Shown piece by piece: positions 8,601 through 16,460 of a stretch of DNA of 64,000 nucleotides. The notes under the pieces are model-generated. The model was not told the origin of the DNA and searched no databases. It saw only the letters and a program-made list of their open reading frames with translations. Positions within the stretch are counted from its first letter, which is position 1; every line of letters begins with the position of its first letter. Source of the DNA: Agrococcus terreus (GTDB lineage Bacteria; Actinomycetota; Actinomycetes; Actinomycetales; Microbacteriaceae); NCBI RefSeq assembly GCF_014645235.1, contig NZ_BMLM01000001.1:1178001-1242000 (forward strand). Reading direction: 5' to 3'. Both the position numbers and the translations under genes were made by a program.

Positions 8601-10150
8601 TCGCGACCGCCGACGCCTACACGGGCTACTGGCGGGCAGGCGGCGACAGCACCTGGATCGGCGACCCCTTCTTCGTCGGCACGCTCGACGAGGTGGCCGT
8701 CTACCCGCAGGCGCTCTCGGCGCAGCAGGTGCAGCAGCACTTCGACATCGGCTCCCAGGGAGCGCCCGACCAGCCGCCCACCGCGTCGTTCACCGCCGCG
8801 GTCGACGGGCTCGACGTCGCGGTCGACGCGAGCGCCTCCACCGACGCCGAGGGGCCGATCGCCTCGTACGCGTGGAGCTTCGGCGACGGCGCGACCGCGA
8901 GCGGCGCGACGGCCACGCACCGGTACGCAGCCGGCGGCGAGCACGAGGTCCGCCTGACGGTGCGCGACAGCGCCGGCAACGAGGCCACGACCACGCGGAC
9001 CGTCGCGGTCGTCGCCCCGAACGCCGCGCCCACGGCATCCTTCGAGGCCTCCGTCGACCGGCTCGGGGTGGCCGTGGACGCGTCGGGCTCGACCGACCCC
9101 GACGGACAGGTGGTCGGATGGGCGTGGGACTTCGGCGACGGCACGACCGGCAGCGGTCGCACGGCGGCGCACGACTATGCGGCGACGGGCGACTACACGA
9201 TCCGCCTCACGGTCACCGACGACCGCGGCGGCACGGCCAGCACCGAGCGGCAGGTCTCGGTCGTCGCGCCCAACCGCGCCCCCGACGCCGCGTTCACGGC
9301 GACGACGTCCGGGCTCACCGCGACGCTCGACGCGACAGGCTCGAGCGACCCGGACGGCTCCATCGCCTCCTGGTCGTGGGAGTTCGGCGACGGCACGACC
9401 GGCTCGGGCCGCACGACGACGCACGCGTACGCGACCGACGGCACCTACGCGGTGACCCTCACCGTCGTGGACGACGACGGCGCGAGCGACACCGCGACGA
9501 CGTCGGTGCGCGCCGGCTCGCCCGTCCCGCCCGGAGCCCTCGCGTTCGACGCCTTCGAGCGCTCGGCGACCGGCGGCTGGGGGAGCGCCCAGATCGGCGG
9601 CGCCTGGACGGCGGTCGGCGGCAGCGCGGCGTTCTCGGTCGCGAACGGCCAGGGCGCGATCGCCCTCGCGCCGTCGCACACGCGGGAGGCCCGCATGGCG
9701 CTCTCGTCGACGAGCACGGTCGCCGAGGTCGAGGTCTCCTCGAGCGTCGCCTCCGCCGGCGGCACCGCGAGCGCCACCGTGATCGCGCGCCAGGTGGGCA
9801 CGAGCGTGTACTCGGCCCGCATCCGCTTCGAGCCGAACGGCGTCATCCGGCTGTACCTGCTGCGCGACGAGGTCGCGCTCGGGGGCGTCGTCCTCCCGCA
9901 GTCGTACCAGCCCGGGATGGTGGTGCACGTGCGGGTGCAGGCGATCGGCACGAGCCCGACCGCGCTCGGCGCGTCGGCCTGGGTCGACGGGCAGCCGGCG
10001 CCGACGGGCTGGATGCTGCAGGCGACCGACACGACCGCGGCGCTGCAGGCGGCCGGCTCGGTGGGCATCCGCGCGGCGCTCAGCTCGGCGTCGACGACTC
10101 CGCAGACGGTGCTCCGCTTCGACGACTGGGCCGTGACGCCGACGCCGTGA
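5609..10150 (+). CDS. Giant secreted multidomain protein (propeller-FN3-LamG2-PKD3), paralogue 2
   Basis: The start is ATG at 5609, preceded by GGAGG and followed by a signal peptide (basic start, Leu/Val/Ala core, AAAA cleavage region near residue 50). At 1,513 residues it is colinear with the upstream paralogue: propeller with the same Cys/His segment (about 55-465), FN3-like domain (467-575), LamG 1 and 2 (577-800, 810-1050), three PKD domains (1052-1305) and a C-terminal beta-sandwich beginning FDAFER. Long stretches are near identical between the two, so this is a tandem duplication with substantial divergence, not a recent copy. It has its own motif and promoter. The last 71 nt overlap the 3' end of the convergent Wzy-like gene. 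A surface or matrix role is inferred from domains and context only. Confidence 0.85.
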   Translation: MRSTTAALGSSRRGGHRARRATEALLASVAALAMVVGAVVGGPPAPAAAAEPSLVAAVDPAGSETVSADPLPTAQVDGVVWAQAVGNGRVFAGGQFANARPAGAEPGTQLVPRSNLLAYDLATGALDPGFAPQFNGRVLAAATSPDGSRLYVGGAFTAVNGLNRYRLAAFDTATGALLTSWSPGTNSTVHGIAATESTVYVVGQFGSVQNTTRTGVAALSATNGALLAFNPVFSGGNPRAVVVSPDRSKVVVSGSFLTTNGSDSPGRGIVALDAATGASLPWAMNSVLRNAGSNSAMYSLASDGESVYGSGYDFGGTKTQDDFEGTFRASWDDGALIWMEDCHGDTYSVAPLDGTLYTSAHTHYCGNIGEFPQLDPWYLNHSLAFAHEPSGRAITPDIWGYRSFTGQPAAKLLHWYPIWATGSITGVGQASWSVVSSGGYLLYGGEFTGVSGARQQGLVRFQVRESAPNDVGPTVQGGQWQLGASSFREGEARLSWQANHDADDATLTYELFRRGTAAPIHAESLATTYWTRPQMRFVDRAVQAGQTYEYRIRATDPSGNTTQSDWTPVTIAAPGSTPAYAAAVLGDGPAHYWPLGEANGAAALDWAGAADLALSGSYTRAAAGQALDGSGEATAFGGTNGFGSTQAAETPASALSVEAWFRTTSTTGGKIVGFGDRATGVSSSYDRHLYLSGDGRITWGVYPGATRVVQTGVGFNDGAWHHVVGTLGSTGMTLYVDGVRIGTRADTTSAQAYQGYWRVGGDNLSSWPNISQRYLVGSIADVAVYDRVLARTEIDDHRVASGRASRIPAAPADAYGAAVRGLDPTLYWRLGEASGTTAADTGLDGMAGSYLQAGSNQIQRGQAGALLGVADTAVRLTSARTNNQWSSRQSVVSQRSMPSPSAFAAETWFRTTSSGGGKLLGFGNSNGTGTNASTTYDRHIMLSGTGALTFGVRSGGVQRTITAPGTYRDGAWHHVVAQQSATGMQLFVDGQLAASNAIATADAYTGYWRAGGDSTWIGDPFFVGTLDEVAVYPQALSAQQVQQHFDIGSQGAPDQPPTASFTAAVDGLDVAVDASASTDAEGPIASYAWSFGDGATASGATATHRYAAGGEHEVRLTVRDSAGNEATTTRTVAVVAPNAAPTASFEASVDRLGVAVDASGSTDPDGQVVGWAWDFGDGTTGSGRTAAHDYAATGDYTIRLTVTDDRGGTASTERQVSVVAPNRAPDAAFTATTSGLTATLDATGSSDPDGSIASWSWEFGDGTTGSGRTTTHAYATDGTYAVTLTVVDDDGASDTATTSVRAGSPVPPGALAFDAFERSATGGWGSAQIGGAWTAVGGSAAFSVANGQGAIALAPSHTREARMALSSTSTVAEVEVSSSVASAGGTASATVIARQVGTSVYSARIRFEPNGVIRLYLLRDEVALGGVVLPQSYQPGMVVHVRVQAIGTSPTALGASAWVDGQPAPTGWMLQATDTTAALQAAGSVGIRAALSSASTTPQTVLRFDDWAVTPTP

Positions 10151-11333
10151 CGAGCGGCACGGCGGCGATGGCGAAGAGCAGCGCGAGGGAGCGGTAGGAG
10201 GTGAGCATGGGGCTGAAGAGGGCGTCCCACGCGCCGAGCAGCGCGAGCAGCACGAGCGCGCCGGACGCGTGCCGCACCGAGAGCCCGCTCGCCAGGCCGG
10301 CGATCCCGACCGCGACGATGAGCACGACGAGGGCGGCGCCGAGCGGACCGAACCTGATCCACAGGTCGCCGAGCACGGAGTGGACCTCGTAGTGGCCCCC
10401 GAACATGAAGCGGTCGACATAGCCGTTGTCCGGGTCGTACCCGAGCAGCTGCATGCCCTGCTTCGCGCTCCACACGTCACGGGAGGACGGCAGCGTGCCG
10501 GAGCCGTAGCCCAGCGGCCGCGCGGCGATGAGCGCGGTCGCGGCGCCCAGCTCGGGGCGCGCCCCGGTGATGATCGATCCGGACGCGTCGATCTGCGCCT
10601 CGCTGCGCTGCTGGGCGCTCTGCCCGAGGACGCCGTCGAGGATGAGCGCCTGCAGGAGGCTCGCGGCGGCGAGCCCGACGGCGGCGAGCGCCACGAGCGC
10701 GGTCCACGGCCTCGCCCGGCTGCCCCGCTCGCCGGCGGCCTGCCACAGCATGGCGGCGCCGGCGAGCAGCAGGAACGAGGTCATGGAGCGCGAGTCCGAG
10801 AGCGCGGACACGATCGCGAGGCCGCCGAGGACGACGACCGGCAGCCAGCGCTCGCCGGTGCGCGCCGCGAGGCCCAGCAGGAGCAGCGCGACGGGCACCG
10901 CGAGCGAGTACTTCCACAGGTTCGCCGGGTTCCCGCCGCTCAGGGCCACGTTGAGGAGCGCCCCCACCGCGAAGGACAGCACCGTCGCACCGACGCCGAT
11001 CCGGCTGCGCGCCCAGAGCAGCAGGCCCACCCCGCCGACGAGCGAGAGCAGCGTGCCGGTCTCCTGGCGCAGCAGGACCAGGTCGATGCCGCGCTCCGTC
11101 TGCAGCAGCGTGGCGCCGGCGCCCCACGCCGCCGCCGCGAGGCCGAGCGCGACGAGGGTGCGCGCCCATCGGTACTCCCGCAGCGCGCCGATCCACACGG
11201 GGGCCAGCACGATCGCGACGACGACGCACACGCTCACGCCGTTCACGACCTGCTCGCGGATCGCCGCGGCAGCGGCGGCGAGGACGGGCACGACGACGGA
11301 GAGCGCGTCTCGTCCGCGGAACGCATCCACCAT
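10080..11333 (-). CDS. Wzy-like O-antigen/exopolysaccharide polymerase
   Basis: 417 residues, almost wholly hydrophobic with about ten predicted membrane helices and one large extracytoplasmic loop late in the protein (around residues 245-320, containing ARPLGYGSGTLP and GGHYEVHS). This layout is typical of the Wzy/O-antigen ligase superfamily, which polymerises or ligates lipid-linked repeat units on the outer face of the membrane. The family is assigned from topology and context, since these proteins share little sequence. ATG at 11333 follows GGAGGGG. The gene is divergent from the glycosyltransferase at 11390 and converges on the second PKD gene, overlapping it by 71 nt. Likely partner of the flippase and Wzz in this locus. 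Confidence 0.75.
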   Translation of the reverse strand: MVDAFRGRDALSVVVPVLAAAAAAIREQVVNGVSVCVVVAIVLAPVWIGALREYRWARTLVALGLAAAAWGAGATLLQTERGIDLVLLRQETGTLLSLVGGVGLLLWARSRIGVGATVLSFAVGALLNVALSGGNPANLWKYSLAVPVALLLLGLAARTGERWLPVVVLGGLAIVSALSDSRSMTSFLLLAGAAMLWQAAGERGSRARPWTALVALAAVGLAAASLLQALILDGVLGQSAQQRSEAQIDASGSIITGARPELGAATALIAARPLGYGSGTLPSSRDVWSAKQGMQLLGYDPDNGYVDRFMFGGHYEVHSVLGDLWIRFGPLGAALVVLIVAVGIAGLASGLSVRHASGALVLLALLGAWDALFSPMLTSYRSLALLFAIAAVPLVTASASRPSRRSGAPSAESSTPS

Positions 11334-11389
11334 CCGGCCCCTCCGATCGGGCGCCCTGCTGCCGCCATGATGCCACGAGGAGACGCGCC

Positions 11390-12517
11390 GTGAGCGTCGT
11401 GGGCCCCGCGGGGGCCGACTCGCCGCTCGTCGTGGTCGCGCTCTCGCACGAGCACGACGTCGCCGCGTGGCGGGCCCGGCACGAGCGCGGCGAGGTGCTC
11501 GATGCGACGCCGTACGGCTACGAGCGGGCGGGCGACCGGTTCCGGATGGCGTGGACGGAGCCCGGTGCCGAGGGGCCGCTCGTCGCGCGTGCGCGGCGGG
11601 CGCTCGCCGCGAGGCTGGGCTTCGACGTCGTCCATGCGTGGCGGAACCGCGCGCTCCTGCGCTCCGCCGACGTCATCTGGACCCACACCGAGCGCGAGCA
11701 CCTCGCCGTCGCCGCGCTGCTCGGCCGCGGCGGACCGCCGGTGCTCGCGCAGTCGGTCTGGCTGTGGGACGCGTGGCCGAGCATGCGGCCCTGGCGCCGA
11801 CGGCTCGTGGCGGCGCTGCTGCGGCGGCACCGGGTGGAGGCGGTGCACTCCGCCGAGAACCTGGCGGCCTCGCGCGCGGCGGTGCCGGGGCGCCGCGTCC
11901 AGCTCGTGCCGTTCGGGTCGACCGCGCTGCCCCGGGTGGCGCATCGGCCGGCCGCCGCGGATCCGCCGGTCGTGCTCGCGGTCGGCAACGACGTCGACCG
12001 CGACTGGCCCCTGCTGGCCCGCGCGGCGGCCGAGGTGTCCGAGGCGCGCTTCCTCGTGATCTCGGGCAGCCGCGCGGCACGCCGCGCCGAGTGGCCGGGC
12101 AACGTCGACCGTCGCGCGAGGACGAGCCGCGCCGAGCTCGTCGCGGCCTTCTCGGCGGCGTCGTGCGCCGTCGTGCCGCTGCGCCCGAACCTCCACGCTT
12201 CCGGCACCACGAGCTGCATCGAGGCGCTCGGTGCCGGACGGCCGCTCGTGGTCTCGCGCGCTGGCGGCATCGAGGCCTACGTCGAGGGCGCGGCACGGCT
12301 CGTGCCGCCGGGCGAGCTCGAGCCGCTCGTGGCCGGCATCCGGGACGCGCTCGCCGGGCGCCTGGCCGGCGCTCGGCCCTGCGAGGCGGAGGCGCGCGGG
12401 CTCGGCCAGGGCGACTACGTCGAGCGGTACGTGCGCATCACCCGGTGGCTGCTCGGCGGCCCGTGGGACTCGCGCATCTCGGCGTTCGCGCCGCTCACCG
12501 GCGCTCGGACGCCATGA
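11390..12517 (+). CDS. Glycosyltransferase (GT4-like, GT-B fold)
   Basis: 375 residues. The C-terminal half has the GT-B donor-binding pattern: PVVLAVGNDVDRDW, then a late segment with SGTTSCIEALGAGRPLV and GGIEAYV, resembling the E-x7-E region of GT4 enzymes. The N-terminal half carries an acceptor-side Rossmann-like region. It probably adds one sugar to the lipid-linked repeat unit at the cytoplasmic membrane; donor and acceptor cannot be told. GTG at 11390 is preceded by GAGGAGA. It is the only glycan-assembly gene of the locus on the plus strand, divergent from the polymerase (56-nt gap) and convergent with the flippase, whose 3' end it overlaps by 23 nt. Confidence 0.75.
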   Translation: MSVVGPAGADSPLVVVALSHEHDVAAWRARHERGEVLDATPYGYERAGDRFRMAWTEPGAEGPLVARARRALAARLGFDVVHAWRNRALLRSADVIWTHTEREHLAVAALLGRGGPPVLAQSVWLWDAWPSMRPWRRRLVAALLRRHRVEAVHSAENLAASRAAVPGRRVQLVPFGSTALPRVAHRPAAADPPVVLAVGNDVDRDWPLLARAAAEVSEARFLVISGSRAARRAEWPGNVDRRARTSRAELVAAFSAASCAVVPLRPNLHASGTTSCIEALGAGRPLVVSRAGGIEAYVEGAARLVPPGELEPLVAGIRDALAGRLAGARPCEAEARGLGQGDYVERYVRITRWLLGGPWDSRISAFAPLTGARTP

Positions 12518-13799
12518 GCCGCTCGCGGTGCCGCACGATGTAGACCGCGAACGGCACGAGCTGGCAAGCGACCAGCGCCGCGGCGTTGCCGAGGGGCGGG
12601 CCGCTCGGCCCCAGCGCGGGCGCGAGCGCGATCGAGAGCGCGAGGCTCCCCCCGGCCATCAGGAGGGTCGGGAGCACCTGGAAGCGGATGCCCGGCTTGT
12701 CCATGATGAACATGCCCAGCGGGTAGACCGCGGCGACTGCCGTCACCATCGCCGCGAATGCCAGCACGGTGGCGCGGTGCACGACGACGTGGCCGTCGGT
12801 CACGAGCGCGAAGAGCGGGTCTGCGACGAGCAGCACGGCGCCCGATGCTGCGGCGGCGCTCAGGGCGAACAGGGCCGACATCCGCCACGGCCCGCGCGTG
12901 AGCTCGCCGCGGTGGCGGCTCCGCGCGTAGGCGGGCCACAGCGCCACGCCCGCCGCGAGGACGAGGCCCTGCATCGCGAGGAAGACCTGCGCCACCACGC
13001 CGTACTCGGCGACCTCCGCGGGCGTGCCCGTGTGCGCGAGGACGTACCGCTGCGTGCTGACGGCGATCGGGTAGGTGACCAGCTGCGCGAGCATCGGCCA
13101 GCCGACGTCCATCACCCGCACGCCCGGATGCCGGCGGGGATGCGGCACCATGGCTGCCGCGCGCCCCACGAGCGGCGCGGTGCCGCGCGCGGTGAGGGCG
13201 AGGCCGATCGCACTCACGGCGAGCGAGGCCGCGTACGAGGCGATCGCGAGGGCCGCGTGCGCGGCCTCCTCCGGGATGCGGGTCAGCAGCCAGACGCCCA
13301 GCAGCGTCAGGGGGGAGATGAGCCCCTGGAGCAGGATGACGAGGTGGTTGCGCCGCAGCCCGAGCATGATGCGCACCCAGATGCCGATCGGCACGCCGAT
13401 GCAGAAGATCGCGATGCAGGCCGCCGCGGCGAGCGGCGCGCCCGGCAGGTCGCCCGCATCGGCGAGCACCGCCCGCCACGCGCCCGTCACGAGCATGGTC
13501 GCGTCGACGGCGAGCAGCACCGCCGCGAAGCCCACGAGGATGCGCCCGACCGACGTCACCTGCGCCACGAGATGGTCGTCGCGCCGTGGATCGTCGCTCG
13601 TGGCGACGCCGTTCACGATGACCGCGCCGGCGCCGAGGTCGGTGAACGCCAGCAGCGACGGCAGCACCGTGAGGAGCGAGTACAGCGCGTAGTGCTCGAT
13701 GCCCGCCTCGCCGAGGATCAGGCGCGTCGTGAGGATGCCGCACACGAACGAGACCGCGGTCGCGAGCGCCTTCGCGAGCACAGCGCGCAGCGAGCTCAC
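12495..13799 (-). CDS. Polysaccharide flippase (Wzx/MOP superfamily)
   Basis: 434 residues with about twelve hydrophobic helices and the MOP-type N-terminus (a short cytoplasmic start, then a helix ending in TTRLILGEAG). It should flip undecaprenyl-linked repeat units across the membrane for the Wzy-like polymerase. The start is GTG at 13799, chosen because its GTG overlaps the TGA of the upstream Wzz/kinase gene (GTGA), which implies translational coupling; longer in-frame extensions would only run antiparallel through that gene's reading frame. Last gene of the minus-strand operon that begins near 19194. Confidence 0.85.
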   Translation of the reverse strand: MSSLRAVLAKALATAVSFVCGILTTRLILGEAGIEHYALYSLLTVLPSLLAFTDLGAGAVIVNGVATSDDPRRDDHLVAQVTSVGRILVGFAAVLLAVDATMLVTGAWRAVLADAGDLPGAPLAAAACIAIFCIGVPIGIWVRIMLGLRRNHLVILLQGLISPLTLLGVWLLTRIPEEAAHAALAIASYAASLAVSAIGLALTARGTAPLVGRAAAMVPHPRRHPGVRVMDVGWPMLAQLVTYPIAVSTQRYVLAHTGTPAEVAEYGVVAQVFLAMQGLVLAAGVALWPAYARSRHRGELTRGPWRMSALFALSAAAASGAVLLVADPLFALVTDGHVVVHRATVLAFAAMVTAVAAVYPLGMFIMDKPGIRFQVLPTLLMAGGSLALSIALAPALGPSGPPLGNAAALVACQLVPFAVYIVRHRERLMASERR

Positions 13800-15130
13800 C
13801 CGTCCGGATCCAGGTACGGGCTCCGCGCCTGCGCGACGCCGTTGAGCACGACGCCCAGCACCGGCGCGGGCGTGCCACCGAGCGCCTCGAGCGCCCGCCG
13901 GAGCGTCTCGCGGCGGGTGCGGTGCGCTCGGGCGACGACGATCGCGCCGTCCACTGCCGGCGCGAGCCACAGCGCGTCGCTCACCGACAGCACCGGGGCG
14001 GTGTCGACGACGACGTAGTCGTAGTGCGCGCGGGCGCCGTCGATGATGGAGCGGAGCCGCGCGCTCGACAGCAGCTCGCCCGGGTTCGGCGGGAGCGCGC
14101 CGCTCGCCAGCACGTGGAGCCGCTCGTTGCCCCACGGCTGCGCGACGTCCGCGAGGGTCGCGTCGCCCAGCAGGACGGACGTCAGGCCGGCGGCGCCCTC
14201 GAGGCCGGTGGAGTCCGCGAAGGTCGGGCGCCGGAGGTCCGCCTCGACGGCGAGCACGCGGTGGCCGAGCTCGGCGAGGGTGAGGGCCAGGCCGAGGCTC
14301 ACGGACGACTTCCCCTCGCCCGCGGCGGCGCTCGTCACGAGCAGCACGCGGCGCTCGTCCTCGAGGTCGACGAACTTCAGCGCGGCCGTGACCTGCCGGA
14401 GCGACTCGGCGACGCGCCCCGACGGCCGCTCGCGGAGCGTCCGGGGCACGCCGGCCCGCGGCGCGCGGCCGACGGTGCCCAGGAGCGGCTCGTCGATCGC
14501 CTCGCGGGCGTCGTCGGCGTCGTCGATCCGACCGCCGAAGCGGCGCAGGCCGAGCGCCGCGAGCACGCCGAGGCCGAGGCCCGCAGCGCCGCCCATCGCG
14601 GCGTTCATGCGGGTGTTCGGCGAGATCGGCACGCTCGGCACACGGGCGGGCTGGATGATCGACACCCGCACCGCGGGCTCGCCCCGCTCGCCCTCGGGCG
14701 AGGCGTCCGCGACGGCGATCGCGAACTCGTCGGCGATCGCGTCGGCGATGCTCCTCGCCTGCTCGGCGTCCGCGTCGGTGACGCCGATCGTCAGCACCAC
14801 GGTGTTGAGCGGCGCCTCGACGTCGGTGCGGTTGGCGAGCTGCGAGGCGGTGTCGCCGAGGCCGAGGTCGCGGATGACGGGGTCGAGCACGAAGGGGGAG
14901 CGGGCGAGGATCGTGTAGGTCTGCACGAGGCTCTGGACGTAGTTGGAGCCCTGCACGAGCTCGCTCGTGCTGTCGCCGCGCGCCGGGATGATCATGACGG
15001 TCGCCTGGGCGCGGAACCGCTCCGGCAGCAGCTGCGAGACGCCCCAGCCGGAGACGGCGCCCAGCACGGCGACGACCGCGATCACGAGCCAGTGGCGCCG
15101 CAGCGCGATCCCGTACTCGTGCAGCGTCAT
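13796..15130 (-). CDS. Wzz-type chain-length protein fused to BY-kinase
   Basis: 444 residues. It has an N-terminal Wzz domain with one helix near residues 15-35 and a second near 190-210, followed by a cytoplasmic P-loop kinase domain: Walker A SAAAGEGKSS (about 265), Walker A' VEADLRRP (about 295) and Walker B DYVVVDTAP (about 373). Such fusions control exopolysaccharide chain length and export through autophosphorylation of a C-terminal tyrosine cluster. Here the tail is short (SPYLDPDG) and has only one tyrosine, so cluster-type control is doubtful. ATG at 15130 is supported by GAGAGGA upstream. Overlaps the flippase start by 4 nt. The 94-nt gap to the preceding glycosyltransferase could hold an internal promoter; I see no clear one. 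Confidence 0.85.
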   Translation of the reverse strand: MTLHEYGIALRRHWLVIAVVAVLGAVSGWGVSQLLPERFRAQATVMIIPARGDSTSELVQGSNYVQSLVQTYTILARSPFVLDPVIRDLGLGDTASQLANRTDVEAPLNTVVLTIGVTDADAEQARSIADAIADEFAIAVADASPEGERGEPAVRVSIIQPARVPSVPISPNTRMNAAMGGAAGLGLGVLAALGLRRFGGRIDDADDAREAIDEPLLGTVGRAPRAGVPRTLRERPSGRVAESLRQVTAALKFVDLEDERRVLLVTSAAAGEGKSSVSLGLALTLAELGHRVLAVEADLRRPTFADSTGLEGAAGLTSVLLGDATLADVAQPWGNERLHVLASGALPPNPGELLSSARLRSIIDGARAHYDYVVVDTAPVLSVSDALWLAPAVDGAIVVARAHRTRRETLRRALEALGGTPAPVLGVVLNGVAQARSPYLDPDG

Positions 15131-15224
15131 CGGGGATCCTCTCGCCGGTCGTGCCCGGTGCGGTCCTTCCGGACCGTGTCTCCGCATTGTCCTCCCGCGG
15201 TGCGCAGATCTGCCGTCCGCGCAC

Positions 15225-16457
15225 TCAAGGACGCCGCGGCCTCTGCTGTCCGTGAGCCTCGCGGAGGCTCAGGTCGGGCAGCCGCAGGTCGCGCAGCTGG
15301 GTCGCGATCGCCGCGCGGTAGCGCTCGGGTGCGTGGCGGGAGCGCACCCGTTCGCGATCGGCGCCGACCTCCCCGACGAGCGAGGCCCAGCGCTCGGCCA
15401 CGTCCTGGAGCGCGTCGGCGAGCGCCGCCGCGTCGCCCGGCGGCACGAGCCGCACCGAGCCGCAGCCCTCCGCGGCCTCGCGGAGGCCGCTCGTGTCGCT
15501 CGCGACGACCGGCCGCATCGCGAGGACGCCCTCGATCGCCGCGTTGCCGAACGACTCCTCGGCCGTGCTCGGCACGACGAGCACGTCCGCGTCGGCGAGA
15601 TGCGGTCGGACGTCGTCGACGAAGCCGTGGAAGCGGATCCGCACGGCGGGCGTCGCCGCCGCCGCGGCCCGCAGCTCGTCCTCGAACCACTCGTAGCCGG
15701 CGAAGGGCGCGCCGACGACGTCGAGGGTGCTCGCGATGCCGCGCTCCGCGAGCAGCGCAGCGGCGCGGAGCGCCACGTCCGGGCCCTTGCGCGGCGAGAG
15801 GCGCCCGACGAAGAGGATGCGCAGCGGCCCGTCGATCGACGCCCGCGGGGGCCGCGGGTGCTCGGGTCCCTCGACGCCGTTCGGGACGACCGCGCAGCCG
15901 CGGGCGAGCGCCGGGAGGCTGCGGCGCATGGTGGCCGCGGTGAAGGCGCTGTTGGCGATCGTCCGCCGCGCGAGGAGGTGCGGCGCGTACAGGACGGCGT
16001 TGCGCAGCCGGCCGCTGGAGGCCTCCGCCTCGTGCACGTGCGTGACCGCCGGGATGCCCCGCGCTCGCGCGAGGACGGGCCAGAGCGGCAGCGTGACGGT
16101 GCTGACGTAGACGCTCGAGGGGCGCGCCTCACCCAGCAGGCGCCACGCGGCGGACGCGCCGCGGACGGCGTCGAGCACGAGGCGCGGCCAGCCGCGGGGC
16201 CGCAGCAGCGACCGCCGCAGCACGAGCATCGGCGCGATCGCGACCCGCGCGCCGATCGCGCGCAGCGCATCCTCCAGCGGCCCGTGCTGCGGGAGCGCGA
16301 CGAGGCAGGAGCCGCCCGCCTCGACCGCGCCGCGCACGCTCTCGAGCAGCATCCGGTCCGAGCCGAACAGCTCCGCCCCAGGGTGCGCGAACAGGGTGGT
16401 GGTCGCGCCGCCGCGCGCCGCGATCGGCGCGGCGTCGGGCTCCTGCGCGGTCCGCAC
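15225..16457 (-). CDS. Glycosyltransferase family 4
   Basis: 410 residues with a full GT4 layout: N-terminal HPGAELFGSDRM acceptor-side motif, LRILFVGRLSPRKGPDVALRA at the start of the donor domain (around 215-235), and VVPSTAEESFGNAAIEGVLA with the E-x7-E motif (around 305). It probably adds a hexose or similar sugar to the growing repeat unit. Start is taken as GTG at 16457, 3 nt after the stop of the upstream GT4 gene; the Shine-Dalgarno is weak, so coupling is likely. Third gene of the EPS operon. Confidence 0.85.
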   Translation of the reverse strand: MRTAQEPDAAPIAARGGATTTLFAHPGAELFGSDRMLLESVRGAVEAGGSCLVALPQHGPLEDALRAIGARVAIAPMLVLRRSLLRPRGWPRLVLDAVRGASAAWRLLGEARPSSVYVSTVTLPLWPVLARARGIPAVTHVHEAEASSGRLRNAVLYAPHLLARRTIANSAFTAATMRRSLPALARGCAVVPNGVEGPEHPRPPRASIDGPLRILFVGRLSPRKGPDVALRAAALLAERGIASTLDVVGAPFAGYEWFEDELRAAAAATPAVRIRFHGFVDDVRPHLADADVLVVPSTAEESFGNAAIEGVLAMRPVVASDTSGLREAAEGCGSVRLVPPGDAAALADALQDVAERWASLVGEVGADRERVRSRHAPERYRAAIATQLRDLRLPDLSLREAHGQQRPRRP

Positions 16458-16460
16458 GGC

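Noticed and set aside
559-10480. Very long minus-strand reading frames (over 1,600 codons) across the PKD genes
   Set aside because: They are Arg/Ala/Gly-rich antisense shadows that GC-rich codon bias keeps free of stops. The plus-strand frames have signal peptides and recognisable domains.
10151-11330. Plus-strand frames antisense to the Wzy-like gene
   Set aside because: Low-complexity, without helices or motifs, while the minus strand encodes a clear polytopic membrane protein.
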